In this document: one piece after another, positions 33,901 through 46,418 of the stretch
Position numbering within the stretch: position 1 is the stretch's first letter
Layout: each line of letters begins with the position of its first letter
Notes under the pieces: generated by a model
Databases searched by the model: none
What the model was told of the DNA's origin: nothing
The model's input: only the letters and a program-made list of their open reading frames with translations
NCBI RefSeq assembly: GCF_027409185.1
Contig: NC_084478.1
Location: 83,745,624 to 83,809,623, forward strand
Source of the DNA: Cynocephalus volans
Taxonomy: Eukaryota > Chordata > Mammalia > Dermoptera > Cynocephalidae
Direction: 5' to 3'
DNA length: 64,000 bases
Program-made: the position numbers and the translations under genes

Positions 33901-36900
33901 CTTCTCACTACTATCATTGAATTGTCTATTTCTCTCTTCAGTTTTTGCTTTATCTGTTTTGATCTGTTCTTAGGTTCATATATGTTTAAAATGGTTATAT
34001 CTTCCTGATGGATAGGCCCTTTAATCATTATGAAATGTCCCTATTTATTTTTAGTAACTTTATTTCTTTTAGAGTTTATTTTGTCTGATATTAGTACAGC
34101 CACTCCAACTCTTTTATGTTTGGTGTTTGCATGATATTTTTTTTCTCATCCTTTTACTTTCAACCTATCTGTATCTTTAAATATAAAGTGCATCTCCTAT
34201 AGACAGCATATAGTAGGATCTTAATTCTTTTTATACAATCTGACAATCTTTGCTTTATAGGTCATTTAAGAGAAGAAAGGAGAAGAAACATGCAATTACA
34301 GTTTTTCTTAAGTATTACATGTTTGCTATTACTGGTGCACCTTGTTTTTTTATGCAGATTTGAATTACTGTCTGGTGTCACTTGCTTTTTGCCTGAGGAA
34401 TTTCCTTTGTGCTTCTTGTAATGGAGGTCAATTAGCAATGAATTTTCTATTTGTCTAGGAACATCTTTATTTCACCTTCATTTTTGAGTGACAGTTTTGC
34501 TGAATATAATATTCTTGGTTGACAGCTTTTTACAATTTCAGCAATTCAAATATGTCGCCACTGACTTCTGGCTTTCACTGTTCCTAAGGAAACCTCACCT
34601 GTTAACCACAGGTTTCCTAGCATATGATGAACTATTTTTCTCTTACTGCTTTCAAGATTTTATCCTTATCTTTAGCTTGCAACATTTGACTATTATGTAT
34701 CTGCGTATGGATCTCTATGTTTATCCTACTTGGCATTTTTTGAGCTCCTTTGATGTGTAGATTGTTTTTCATCAAATTTAGATGTTTTCATCCATTTCTT
34801 TGAATTTTTTTCCTGTCCCTTTCTCTCCTCCTGGTACTCACATTATGCATATGTTGGTATGCTTAATGGTGTCCCACATTTCTCTGAAATTATTTTCCTT
34901 CATTCTTTTCTCTGTTCTTCAGACTGCATAATCTCTGTTGATCTACCTTCAAGTTCACAGATTCTTTCTTCTGTCAGCTCAAACATACTACTGAACTCCT
35001 GTTGTGAATTTCTCATTTCAGTCACTGTACTTTTCAAGTCCAGAATGACAGTTGTCCCTCAGTATCCTTGGGGATAGGTTTCAGGACCTCCCAAAGATAC
35101 CAAAATCTGCAGATGCTCAAGTCCCTGATATAAAATGGTGTAGCATTTGCATATAACCTATATATGTCCTCCCATATACTTTAAATCATCTCTAGATTAC
35201 TTATAATACCTAATACAATGTAAATGCTATATAAATTGTTGTACTGTATTGTTAAGGGAAAAATGACAAGAAAAAAAAGTCTGTACATTTAATATGAATG
35301 TAACTTTTTCCCCTGGATATTTTTGATCCGTGATTGCTTGAATCCACAGATGTGGAACCCAGATATGAAGAGCTGATTTTGTGTGTACATGCACACACAC
35401 ATTTCTCTTTATGGATAAATCTTTTGTCTCCTACATCCATCATCTGGGCCCTTTCTAAGGCAGTATTTATTGCCTTTTTTCCCCCTGTGTATGGGTCACA
35501 CTTTCTTGTTTCCCTGCATGTTTTGTAAATTTTTTTATTGCAAACTGAACATTTTAGATAATATCTTCTAGCAACCTGGATACCGATCCTATTCTCCTGG
35601 GGGGTTTGTTGTTTGTTTACTTCCCCTGCAGTATGCAGTCTGTTATCTCTATCTTTTAGTTCAGCTACCTAGGGGTTGCCCCTGGGTTGGCACAGGCACT
35701 TATTGGCCAGTAAGATTTTTACCCTTTACCACTGGATGTGCATGAGCTTGGAAGCTACTATCAACAGTTTAGGGAGTTTACTTTTGACCCATGTTCACCA
35801 GGGACTAGTACCTTGAAGTTTCCCTCTTTGATTATTCTAAAAGGGCACAGCCTTGGACATACGCACAGTCTTCCAGATTGCCAGAGGTAAGTGTGACTTT
35901 ATTTTTAAGACTATGTTCCTGAGAGTCACCCCTGGATCAGAGTAGCTTATTGTTCAGTAAGTGTCTGATCAAAAGTTGTGTTTAAGCTCCTTGTGCCAGT
36001 GAAGCTTTTGCCTGTGTTGATGGGTCTGCATGTATTGGAAAATGTTTTCAAGTCTGTCTCATGTTGTGTTCTGATTGTCCTTAGTGGGTGCAGCCTAGCA
36101 CATGCATATAACCTTTTCCACCCCTCCTGTGCTCCCAGAAGGACTCTTCTTGGCTCCCTCTTTCATGTTTCTATTAAACTTCTGACTGCTTTGCTATTTT
36201 GCTGTGCCAGCTTCTCCTAATTGCTCTCCACCAAGATCTCTATTGTTTTTGATAATGTACTTAGGGATGGAGTTCTCCAAGCTCTGTTCCAAAGTCAGTC
36301 CCTACAGGCAGAGCTATGGAGTTCTTTGTCCTCATGCATGCCTTTACCTATGGGCAGAACCTCTGCACCAATAAACTGGAATAAAATCACCACTCTACCT
36401 GTAGGCAATGGGATGGGGTGGATGTCCCCAGTATTTACCAGTTTCCCTCTCTTTGAGTGAAACCTCCAATGTATGGGTAAGTGGGGTAGAAAAAAATCAG
36501 GGCCCCTTTATTCTCAGCCTGTGCACTGAACAGAACTTCCACCCTAAGGGGGCAAGGGGTGGCTGGGTGGCAAAAAGGATCTCTAGTCCTCTTGGCTGTG
36601 CCTGCCTAAAATAGAGTTTCTGCAACACAGGGTTGGGGGGGTGGGGGAAGTGGGTGAGAAATGCAGGCAGCTGCCTCTGCCATGGTGAAACTGTAGCCTT
36701 AGATTGGGAGCTGGGGGAAAAGCAAGTCCTACCTACATGCATCATCTTCACCACACCTGTCAGAGTAGAGTACTCAGGTAAAATGGAGTGGGGGTATAGA
36801 GCAGGTTTTTCCGCAAAGGCCAGACTATTGCTGTTCTTACCCAGATTTAATAGACTGTCTTGAATGAATGTTTCTCCAATTCCTGTTATGTCCTTAGGAC

Positions 36901-37018
36901 AATTTTCAGAGACTTGATATGACTGCTTTTTTAAAAACAATTTTTACCAGTAAAATTGCTGTTTGCTGGGGAGAGGGCCTACTGAGCTCCTTACTTCACC
37001 ATTCTGGAAGTCTTACCC
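30950..37018 (-). mobile_element. Near full-length ancient L1 (L1M-type)
   Basis: The minus strand reads 5' to 3' from 37018: GACTTCCAGAATGGTGAAGT at the extreme 5' end, a long 5' UTR, and an ORF1/spacer region (about 35040-34260). The ORF2 endonuclease block at 34028-33708 includes IHQEDITILNIYEP; RT then C-terminus continue to about 31200, followed by the 3' UTR to about 30950. Many stops show great age. A MER2 element (35047-35385) inserted between the 5' UTR and ORF1 region. Without it the element is about 5.7 kb, close to full length, which is unusual for L1 copies this old. Confidence 0.7.
35045..35387. mobile_element. MER2 (Tigger/pogo) element
   Basis: Contains AGTTGTCCCTCAGTATCCTT, ACCAAAATCTGCAGATGCTC, AAATCATCTCTAGATTACTT and TTGCTTGAATCCACAGATGT, the MER2 word order. 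The ends are imperfect inverted repeats. It interrupts the ancient L1. Confidence 0.85.
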
Positions 37019-37039
37019 TTCTTATTTTTTAATGTAATT

Positions 37040-37220
37040 TCTGAGTGGAAATATAGTGCGGCATAAGGAGGAATGGACTGGGTGTTGGCAGCCAGAGTTT
37101 TCATCCCAACTTGGCCTCTAGCAAGCTCAGTGACTTCTCTTTTAGTTTCCTTGTTTGTAGAATGAGGAGGTTGTACTTAATGAGCCCTAAACCCCATTCC
37201 AACTCTAAAATCCTATGATT
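37040..37220 (+). repeat. MIR
   Basis: AGTTTTCATCCCAACTTGGC, GTTTCCTTGTTTGTAGAATG and CCATTCCAACTCTAAAATCC in MIR order. Confidence 0.65.
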
Positions 37221-39323
37221 TTATGAAATAGAAATGGAATAGAAAGTCATCAGCAAAACATTCTACTGTAGCTGTGTGAGAACAAGAAATACGGAAATAA
37301 TACAGACTTTTTTAACCAAAAATATTCCAACCTGTTTTTAATTAGAACATGCACTTCATTTCCAACTCTACCTAGTTAGTCAAACTGCTAGTTTAATGCA
37401 CAATTTGCAGTCAAGGTGTTTCTCCACCCAAAGGTTTACTTCCTAATCATTAGAACTGAGAAATAGGGGGCAACAGAAACTTGCCTTTCACTGATTGGTC
37501 ATCAAAAATATGACAATGTAATGCTAAATGAAAGCACTATAATTTGCTACTATTTTACCGCCATTATGAGCTCTGCAAACAATCACTTTCTCTCTGAAAC
37601 AATTCCAACTGCTCACCTTCTTCATAAGGCTGTAAGGCCATAATCCCAGTGTCTCTTAATTATCTGTACTTATTCTGAGTGTGTGAATGACAAAATACCA
37701 TTTTTCCCTGGGCACTGCAAAAAAGATTTGCTTCAATGGGATACCCATTTCTAGTCACAAAGACATAATGTTTATTTAGTAATGATTATCTACAGATTGC
37801 TATAGACAATAAAACTGTGGGCCTCCCTGGCTGAGTTGTTTTGTCTTAACTAATCAGTTTTTACCAGCTTATCTGGCTTAATATTTTCATTTACCATGCA
37901 GTTCACATTCAAAATCTATATACTCAAAGAAGAGAGAAAAGGGACCTTTCTGTAATTTAAGAAAACCACAATTACAAACAAATTTAAATGCTTTCAACTA
38001 CTAATCCACAACAGAACATCCTGTAATATTGCTAAAAGGTAAGAGAATTATGAATATATACTGGCAGATGTTGATGACACATTCAGCAAGTAGGAAGAAT
38101 AGGAGCAAGACAGCTGTATGGACAATGTGATCCAGAAACAAGGAATCATACAATCTTTAAATACCTTGCCTTTAAAACAAAACATAGTTTTAAAACAGCC
38201 ATCTTCACAAACTGAGCTTTGTCGATATCTAAGGGAAGATAAAATATTTATCTTAAGGTATATAAAAGGTGTAAATCCTCCAGAGGAAAAGTAAATGCGT
38301 ATCTTGAGCTTGTTCATGTCCAAATGCTAAATCCTCTTTCTGATTCTTACAAGTGACCCCCAAACTTGAGCTGTTCAAAAATTTTCAAATGAGCCCATCT
38401 GCTCACCAAGATATTTCTATGTTAAGAACCTTCAGTAAGGCATCTGGCCCAGTTTTTATGATCCCAAATTACCTTGGTTTCAATTTAATTTTTGTAAACT
38501 GGGATTTTCTTCAGAAGAAAATAGAAATTTCAATCTTTAAAATACAGGGATATAAGAAATAAAACTCTATAATTTTGTTCCATTTTCAGAGCCCATATTC
38601 CAAAACTGTAGCTTATTAATCCCAATGCATTAAAAAACATGTTGCAACACTGATTTAGAAATTTATACTTTATCCTTTTGTTTGAGTACGTAATATTGTA
38701 ATGTAAAATTAGTACATTATAATTAAATGCCCTTTTTCTTGGCATTTTCTCTGAGTGAATCATCCTAGGAAGCTTTTGTTTCATCTTAATTTGTCTATTA
38801 TTTCTCTGTATAGACTCACCTTCATATGACATGGCTAAGAGAAAAATCTTTAAGACTTAGTTAAGGCCCCTACAATAACTCTGTTTTTCAGATAATTTAA
38901 GTTTTTATTAGCTGAAAATAATGGCTAATGACCATATAATGGCCTAGGGATTAACTCCTATCATATGAAAAGAGCTTCAAATCTCTTAGTGGGGAAATTA
39001 AACCCATCCAGAAAACATTCCTACCCTTCTTGGACTAAATTTTCCCCATATAACAAAATAACTTATTTTGAACACCACTATTCACACTTAAAAATGAGTT
39101 ATTACTAATGGTTATTTCCATCTTACCTGCTTGTTTATGCAATTAAGCTAAATCTTTTTCATTAGCATCACTGAAAATGTAGAGAAGGAATTAACAGAGT
39201 AGCAAAATTTCTGTCTAGACTTTAACCACATTTCCAGTAATGCAGATGATTTATTCAAAAGAAGTACTTTCTTTTTCCTCAAAAGAGAAATAACATCTAG
39301 GGCTTCAGAGGAAGAAACATCAA
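37221..39323. other. Mostly unique intergenic sequence
   Basis: About 2.1 kb, AT-rich, no gene or repeat recognised. It forms the pre-insertion flank of the full-length L1. Confidence 0.5.
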
Positions 39324-39646
39324 AAACAAGAACAACAGAGTTCCTTGCTATCAGGGTGTGCTGGTTGCGGTTGCAAAGCCAATGACAAAATGGGCGGGTT
39401 GGAAAGCTCCAGGGTGGTCCTCGGGCAGAGTTAGGACGTCTGCAGAGCCATTGCTCAGCCCCTGTTGTTCATATCTGACTTCCTACCCAGCGTTTTAAAT
39501 AAATTAAACATTAAAGTGAAGGACATTTGGGATGTTTCCAGTTGTTGGTGATTCTGAATATACTTTTATATGCACACAGAACTCTATTACTTGTCTCAAA
39601 GAGTACTGACTTTGAAGGACAGAGAGCTACATAAAGAGTTCTTTCT

Positions 39647-40258
39647 TTAAGCATTTTGCTTATTTCTCAACTTTGTGTACATTTGTGAGAGAGAGGCACC
39701 CAGCTGAAGAAGCGGAAGATCTGCGGAGACCACATGCCCTGCGGTACCAGCACGTGACCCAGCAGGTAGGCCTCGCTGCCACCGCCTGACTCCATCCCAA
39801 GCCTGGCTGAGTGTGCGCCGATCAGAGAGGCGCCCAGCTGGAGAAGCTAAAGATCCATGGAGACCACATGCCCTGCGGTGCCAGTGTGCGAGCCAGCAGG
39901 TAGGCCTCGCTGCCACCACCTGACTACATCCCGAGCCCGGCCCAGTGCACGCCGACCAGAGAGGCGCCCAGCCAGAGAAGCGGAAGATCTGTGGAGATGA
40001 CAAGCAACTGTGGTGCCAGAGCATGACCCAGGATGTAGGCCTCGATGCCGCCGCCTGACTACAACCCCAGCCTGGCCGAGTGCATGCTGACCAGAGAGGT
40101 GTGTCCCCGGAGAGGCTCAAGTCCCAGGGCAACCACGCACCCAAGGCGTGAGTGGGCAACTGAGTAGACACTGAGGCAGCCAAAACAAATTGGCAGCCCC
40201 AGCAGCATCCTAGCCAGACAATACTGTCAAACCAGTAGACCCTGAAATCCCTTGCCAC
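39647..40258 (-). other. 203-codon antisense ORF across the L1 5' UTR monomers
   Basis: Open from an ATG at 40256-40258 to a stop before 39647. The first two monomers read (40080 to 39900) give similar peptides (TPLWSACTRPGWGCSQ and APLWSACTGPGSGCSQ), then the frame shifts relative to the repeat because the period is not a multiple of three. It starts just before ORF1 on the other strand. Its openness may simply reflect GC-rich sequence; no domain is recognised. Confidence 0.35.
39690..40092 (+). repeat. Three tandem monomers in the L1 5' UTR
   Basis: Units start at 39690, 39824 and 39958, each with AGAGAGGC-CCCAGC, and a fourth diverged start lies at 40093 (AGAGAGGTGTGTCC). Periods are 134, 134 and 135 bp. 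Shared blocks include GTAGGCCTCG, the ATGCCCTGCGGT area (units 1-2) and CCGCCTGACT-type sequence. Tandem promoter monomers are known from murine L1s; here they probably carry the L1 promoter. Confidence 0.85.
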
Positions 40259-40259
40259 A

Positions 40260-41119
40260 ATGACGAAACATCAAAGGAAAGATACCAGAAATATGAAAAA
40301 TCAAGAAAATACACCACCAAAGGTTAATAACTCTCAAGCTCTAGATCCTATAGAACAAGAAGCCCTTGAAAGGTCTGACAAGGAATTTCAAGGGATAATT
40401 CCAAGGAAACTAAATGAGATACAAGAAAACTCAGCTAGACAACATGATGAAACAAGGAAAAGTGTAAGGAACTGAAAGAAGAAATGGACAAGGAAATCAA
40501 TGCCCTGAAAAATAATGTAGCAGAGCTGGCTGAGTTGAAGAATTCATTCAGTGAAATAAAAAACACAACAGAGAGTTTAACGAACAGGCTTGCAGAAGCA
40601 TAAGAGAGAACTTCTGACCTTGAAGATGGGCTATTTGAAATAACACAGGCAGACAAAAAAAAAAAAAGAATTAAAAACATTGAAGAAAATATAAGAGAGA
40701 GATCAGACAACCTTAAGCACTCAAATATCCGAGTCATGGGTATTCCAGAAGGGGAGGAAAAGGGAAATTGCATTGAAAACATATTCAACAAAATAGTGGC
40801 AGAAAACTTCCCAGGTATAGGAAAAGACACAGATCTTCAGATTCGGGAAGCTCAAAAATCCCCAAACGTATTCAACACAAAAAGGTCTTCTCCAAGACAT
40901 ATTATAGTCAAATTGGCAAAACTCAAAGACAAAGAGAGAATCTTAAAAGCTGCAAGAGAGAAGTGTGAAATCACCTATAAGGGAGCCCCAATCAGACTAA
41001 CATCAGACTTTTCATCACAAACCCTAAAAGTCAGAAAGGAATGGGATGATATATTCAAAACACTAGAAGACAGAGATTGCCACACAAGAATACTCTATCC
41101 CACAAGGCTATCCTTCTGA
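40260..41119 (+). pseudogene. L1 ORF1 (RNA-binding protein), frameshifted
   Basis: The start ATG at 40260 opens a basic N-terminus (MTKHQRKDTRNMKNQENT). The frame is lost near 40466-40475, and a TAA lies at 40601-40603 in the continuing frame. A run of 13 A (about 40654-40666) is near the third frame change. The last part, from about 40736 to the stop at 41117-41119, is intact. It includes the RRM start (NIRVMGIPEGEE) and the C-terminal domain (REKCEITYKGAPIRLTSDFS). ORF1p forms coiled-coil trimers that coat L1 RNA; this copy cannot make a full protein. Confidence 0.9.
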
Positions 41120-41414
41120 AAAGAAGGGCAAATAGTATATTTCTCAGACAAACAAAAACTGCAAGAGTTCACTACCACACGACCATCCTTACAAGAAATT
41201 CTAAAGAGAGTGCTGGGTTTGGTACCTGACAAATAACCACCACTGCCATAAAAACCCAAGAAAAATCAAAACCCACTAGTAAAATAAAAATGCTGACAAA
41301 GAGAAAAAAAAAGTTTATCTACAACCCAAGGAACCAACAAATACAGAAAACAAACGGTAAGTCAGAAAGAAAGGAACAAAAGACACTTAAGACATCCAAT
41401 CAAAAATCAATAAA

Positions 41415-44400
41415 GTGCTAGGAGTAAATCAACACTTTTCAATAACAACTCTTAATGTAAAAGGATTAAATTCCCCAACCAAAAGACACAGACTGGCTGA
41501 CTGGATTAAAAAGGAGGATCCAACTATATCCTGCCTTCAAGAGACCCACCTCACCCATAAAGACTCACATAGACCAAGAGTGAAAGGATGGAAAAAGGTT
41601 TACCACGCAAACAGAAATGAAAAAGGAGCTGGAGTAGCTATTCTTATATCTGATAAACTAGACATTAAACTAAAAACCATAAAAAGAGACAATGAGGGCC
41701 ACTACATAATGATAAAAGGATCCATCCATCAAGAAGACATAACAATCATAAATATATACACACCCAATGTCAGAGCGGCCAGATTTATAAAGCAAACACT
41801 ATTAGACCTAAAGAAGGAAATAGACACTAATACCATAATAGCAGGCGACCTGAACATCCCACTCTCAATATTGGACAGATCATCTAGGCAAAGAATCAGC
41901 AGAGAAACACAAGATCTAAACAGCACTCTAGACCAATTGGACTTGGCAGATATCTACAGAACATTCCATCCAACAACCTCAGAATATTCATTCTTCTCAT
42001 CAGCACATGCATCATTCTCCAGGATAGATCATATATTAGGTGACAAATCAAGTCTCAACAAATTCAAAAAAATTGGAATTATCCCACGTATTTTTTTCAG
42101 TCCACAATGGATTAAAATTAGAAATCAATAACAAATGAAATTCTGGTAACTATACAAACACATGGAAATTAAACAGCATTCTACTTAATCACATATGGGT
42201 CCAAGAAGAAATCAAACAGGAAATCAAAAAATTTACTGAAACTAATGAAAACAATGATAGATCATACCAAAACCTGTGGGATACTGCAAAAGCAGTACTA
42301 AGAGGGTAATTTATCACATTAAATGCTTACTTCAGAAGAATGGAAAGATGGCAAGTGAACAACCTAATACTTCACCTTAAAGAACCAGAAAAACAAGAAC
42401 AATCCTAACCCAAAGGTAGCAGATAGAAAGAAATCATTAAGATCAGAACAGAAGTTAGTAAAATTAAAACCCAGGAAAACAATACAAAAGATCGATGAAT
42501 CAAAAAGTTGGTTTTTTGAAAAGATAAATAAAATTGACAAACCATTAGCACAGCTAACTAAAAAAAGAAGAGAGAAGATCCAAATAAAAATTAGAATTGA
42601 AAAAGGTGACATTATAACTGATACATCTGAAATACAAGGAATCATTCAAGACAATTATAAACAACTATATGCCAACATATTTGAAAATCTGGATGAAATG
42701 GATAAATTTCTGGACACACACAAGCTACCAAAACTGAGCCAAGACAATGTAGAAAATCTGAACAGACCAATAACAATAAAAGAGATTGAAGCTGTTATCA
42801 GAAGGCTCCCAACAAAGAAAAGCCCAGGACCAGATGGATTCACAGCAGAATTTTACCAAACATTCAAAGAGGAATTGACACCAATTCTCTACAAACTATT
42901 CCAAAAGACTGAAACAGAGGCAATTCTCCCAAACTCATTCTATGAAGCAAACATCACCCTGATACCGAAACCAGGTAAAGATACAACGAAAAAAGAAAAC
43001 TACAGGCTGATATCCTTGATGAATATAGATGCAAAAATCCTCAATAAAATACTAGCTAACAGAATACAGCAACACATATGCAAAATTATACACCTTGATC
43101 AAGTGGGATTCATCCCAGGGATGCAAGGTTGGTTCAACATATGCAAATCAATAAATGTGATACACCATATCAATAAAATCAAACACAAGGATCATCTCTA
43201 TAGATACTGAAAAAGCATTTGATAAAATTCAACACTCATTCATGACAAAGACCCTCTATAAGTTAGGTATAGATGGAAAGTATCTCAACATAATTCAAGC
43301 CATATATGATAAACCCACTGCCAATATCATCTTGAATGGAGCAAAGTTGAAAGTCTTTCCTTTAAGAACAGGAACTAGACAAGGATGCCCACTCTCACCA
43401 ATTCTATTCAACATAGTGTTGGAAGTACTTGCCAGAGCAATCAGAGAAGGGAAGGAAATAAAAGGGCATCCAGATTGGAAAGGATGAAGTGAAACTTTCC
43501 CTCTTTGCAGATGACTTGATCCTATATACAGAACAGCCTAAAGCCTCTACAAAAAAACTCTTGGAGTTGATAAATGATTTCAGCAAAGTATCAGGATACA
43601 AAATCAACACACAAAAATCAGTAGCATTTCTATTCTCCAATAGTGAACATGCAGAAAGAGAAGTCAAGAAAGCTAGCCCATTTACAATAGCCACCAAAAA
43701 AATAAAATAGTTAGGAATTCAGTTAACCAAGGATGTGAAAAATCTCTATAATGAGAAGTACACACCACTGTTGAGAGAAATTAGAGAGGACACAAGAAGA
43801 TGGAAAGATATCCCATGTTCTTGGATTGGAAGAATCAACATTGTGAAAATGTCCATACTACCCAAAATGATATACAAATTCAATGCAATCCCCATCAAAA
43901 TTCTAATGACATTTTTCTCAGAAATGGAAAAAACTATCCAGACATTTATATGCAATAACAAAAGACCACACATAGCCAAAGCAATTCTGAGCAACAAAAA
44001 AATAAAGTTGGAGGCATAACACTACCTGAGTTTATAATACAAAGCTATAATAACCAAAAGAGCATGGTTCTGGCATAAAAAGACACACTGATCAATGGAA
44101 TAGACTAGATAATCCCGAAATCAACCCACACACCTACAGCCATCTGATCTTTGACAAAGGCACCAAGCTTATACACTGGGGAAGAGACTGCCTCTTCAGC
44201 AAATGGTGCTGGGAGAACTGGATATCAATATGCAGGAGAATGAATCTAGATCCATACCTCTCACCATGTACTAAAGTCAACTCAAAATGGATTAAAAAAT
44301 TAAATATACACCCTGAAACAATAAAACTTCTTAAAGAAAACATAGGAGAAACACTTCAGGAAGTAGGACTGGGCACAGACTTCACGAATACAACCCCGAA

Positions 44401-45229
44401 ACCACGGGCAACCAAAGGAAAAATAAACAAATGGGATTATATCAAACTAGAAAGCTTCTGCATAGCAAAAGAAACAATTAACAGAGTTAAAAGACAACCA
44501 ACAGAGTGGGAGAAAATATTTGCAAAATATACATCTGACAAAGGATTAATATCCAGAATATACGAGGAACTGAAACAACTTTATAACAAAAAATCAAGTA
44601 ACCCAATTAAAAAATGGGCAAAAGAGCTAAATAGGCATTTCTCAAAGGAAGATATACAAATGGCCAACAGACACATGAAAAAATGCTCAACATCACTCAG
44701 CATTCAGGAAATGCAAATCAAAACTACACTGGGATAACATCTCATCCCAGTTAGGTTGGCTAATATCCAAAAGATTGTAAATAATAAATGCTGGCGAGGT
44801 TGTGGAGAAAAAGGAACTCTCATACGTTGTTGGTGGGACTGCAAAATGGTGCAGCCTCTATGGAAAATGGTATGGAGTTTCCTCAAACAATTGCAGATAG
44901 ATCTACCGTAGGACCCAGCTATCCCATTGCTGCAAATATACCCAGAGGAATGGAAATCATCAAGTCAAAGGTATACCTGTTCTCCAATGTTCACTGCAGC
45001 ACTCTTTACAATAGCTAAGAGTTGGAAGCAGCCCAAACGTCCATCATCAGATGAGTGGATACGGAAAATGTAGTATATCTACACAATGGAATACTTCTCT
45101 CCTATAAAAAAGAATGAAAAACTGCCATTTGCAACAACATGAATGGACCTAGAGAGAATTATATTCAGTGAAACAAGTCAGACACAGAAAGAGAAATATC
45201 ACATGTTCTCACTTACTTGTGGGAGCTAA
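41415..45229 (+). pseudogene. L1 ORF2 (endonuclease and reverse transcriptase), broken
   Basis: The endonuclease domain is open from 41415 to 42131 (ITTLNVKGLNSPTKRHRLAD, SCLQETH with the catalytic Glu, IIAGDLNIPLS). A frameshift near 42101 ends it. The reverse transcriptase resumes with [20 protein letters not shown] (about 42790-42850), has a TGA near 43208, [13 protein letters not shown] (about 43375-43413) and the catalytic FADD at 43504-43515. The C-terminal cysteine motif [10 protein letters not shown] lies at about 44790-44820, and the final stop at 45227-45229. Most of the 1,270-odd codons are present, but at least four breaks prevent translation. Confidence 0.9.
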
Positions 45230-45468
45230 GAATAAATTTAAAAATACACAAACAACGGCGGGGAGGGGGAGGGAAGAAGACATAACAATTATAATTCCTT
45301 GAAGTTGATACGACAAGCATACAGAAAGGAGATTGTTGGGAGGGAGGGGGAAGAGGGAGAAGGGAGGGAGGTTTTGGTGATGGGCCACAATAATCACTTT
45401 GTGTATTGACAAAATAAAATAAAATGAAAAAATAAACAAACAAAAACAAACATAAACAAGAACAACAG

Positions 45469-45930
45469 TAACAAAATCGCTCCCCCACAAATTAAAAAAA
45501 AAAACACCCATTTTTTGTTTGATTAGGTATCTATCTCAGTGTTAACTTCAAAGGCAAGATCCTACATCACTTAATCTGGTATCAAAGACTATGAAATACT
45601 GGCTTCAGGATACTTATCAAACTAATATAGAAAAAGCAGACACCCAAGTTAGTTAAGTCTAGACCCACCAATGTCAACAATACAAAACAGAAAAAAAAGC
45701 AGAAAAAAAAACTCAAAAAACAACTCTCCCATACGAAATTATTTAAAACACATTAAAACCAGAAAGCAATAAAATAAGTACTTTAGGACCTTTTCTGAGA
45801 AACAAAACCTCACTATGCATGGTTATGTGGCCATTCATGAGATATACAAGTTTTCCAAGCTGAATGATTACTACCAAATTAAAGCAAATTCACTTTGGAA
45901 AAGAAAGGAATTTTCTAAGTGACCAAATAC
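45469..45930. other. Unassigned sequence between the L1 and the ABCB7 3' end
   Basis: About 460 bp, AT-rich. No gene or repeat recognised. Confidence 0.45.
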
Positions 45931-45936
45931 CAGCAT

Positions 45937-45942
45937 TTTATT
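45937..45942 (-). terminator. ABCB7: Candidate ABCB7 polyadenylation signal (AATAAA)
   Basis: TTTATT on the plus strand gives AATAAA on the transcribed strand, 1.2 kb after the ABCB7 stop codon, with T-rich sequence downstream. It is the first canonical hexamer I find after the stop codon, but ATTAAA variants (for example near 47083) could be used instead. Confidence 0.35.
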
Positions 45943-46385
45943 AATTATTTCTAGCAGATAAAAATTTTCTTTTTCTGTTTTTGTTTTTTTTTTCCAGGTA
46001 AAACTTGATTATATTGTTTGGGCTCCTCCTTGTTATGTCAGGCTTAAAGAAATTCATTAAACTACTAAAAAAGGAAGGGAATATTTTGTAATAAAATAAT
46101 TTTGAAGTGTTGACACAGATTAGAGTCCTGAGCATCTAGAGTATATATATGTAATCTATTCCCATTTACCTAAAGGTCCTTAATAATTTTAAGTGGACAC
46201 TGATTTATACACGTCTGAGCATGTGCTTGCACACATGTGCGTGCACACACAACATGCCATTTACTTGTTTCTTTGTATAACTTCAGATAGCAAAGGCATT
46301 GCATTTAAGATGGAAACAGAAAAGGCCACAAGCTTTTTAAATCACTCCCAGTACAGAAACTCTCAAATTACATTAGGGTTTATAA

Positions 46386-46418
<33 letters not shown>

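Larger units (their letters stand above)
39324..45468 (+). mobile_element. Full-length L1 retrotransposon with 15-bp TSD
   Basis: AAACAAGAACAACAG occurs at 39324-39338 and at 45454-45468, framing a 6.1-kb insert. Order: 5' region with CpGs, three 134-bp monomers (39690-40092), ORF1 (40260-41119), spacer, ORF2 (41415-45229), and a 3' UTR with G-rich tract (45253-45380) ending in an A-rich tail. ORF1 and ORF2 each carry only a few disruptions, and the TSD is perfect, so this is the youngest L1 in the window, though inactive as sequenced. Confidence 0.9.

Noticed and set aside
36497-36940. 147-codon minus-strand ORF
   Set aside because: It lies in the 5' UTR of the ancient L1, has no domain, and overlaps other chance frames.
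40435-40830. 131-codon minus-strand ORF
   Set aside because: It is the antisense of L1 ORF1; its hydrophobic Ser/Phe-rich content comes from A-rich sense codons.
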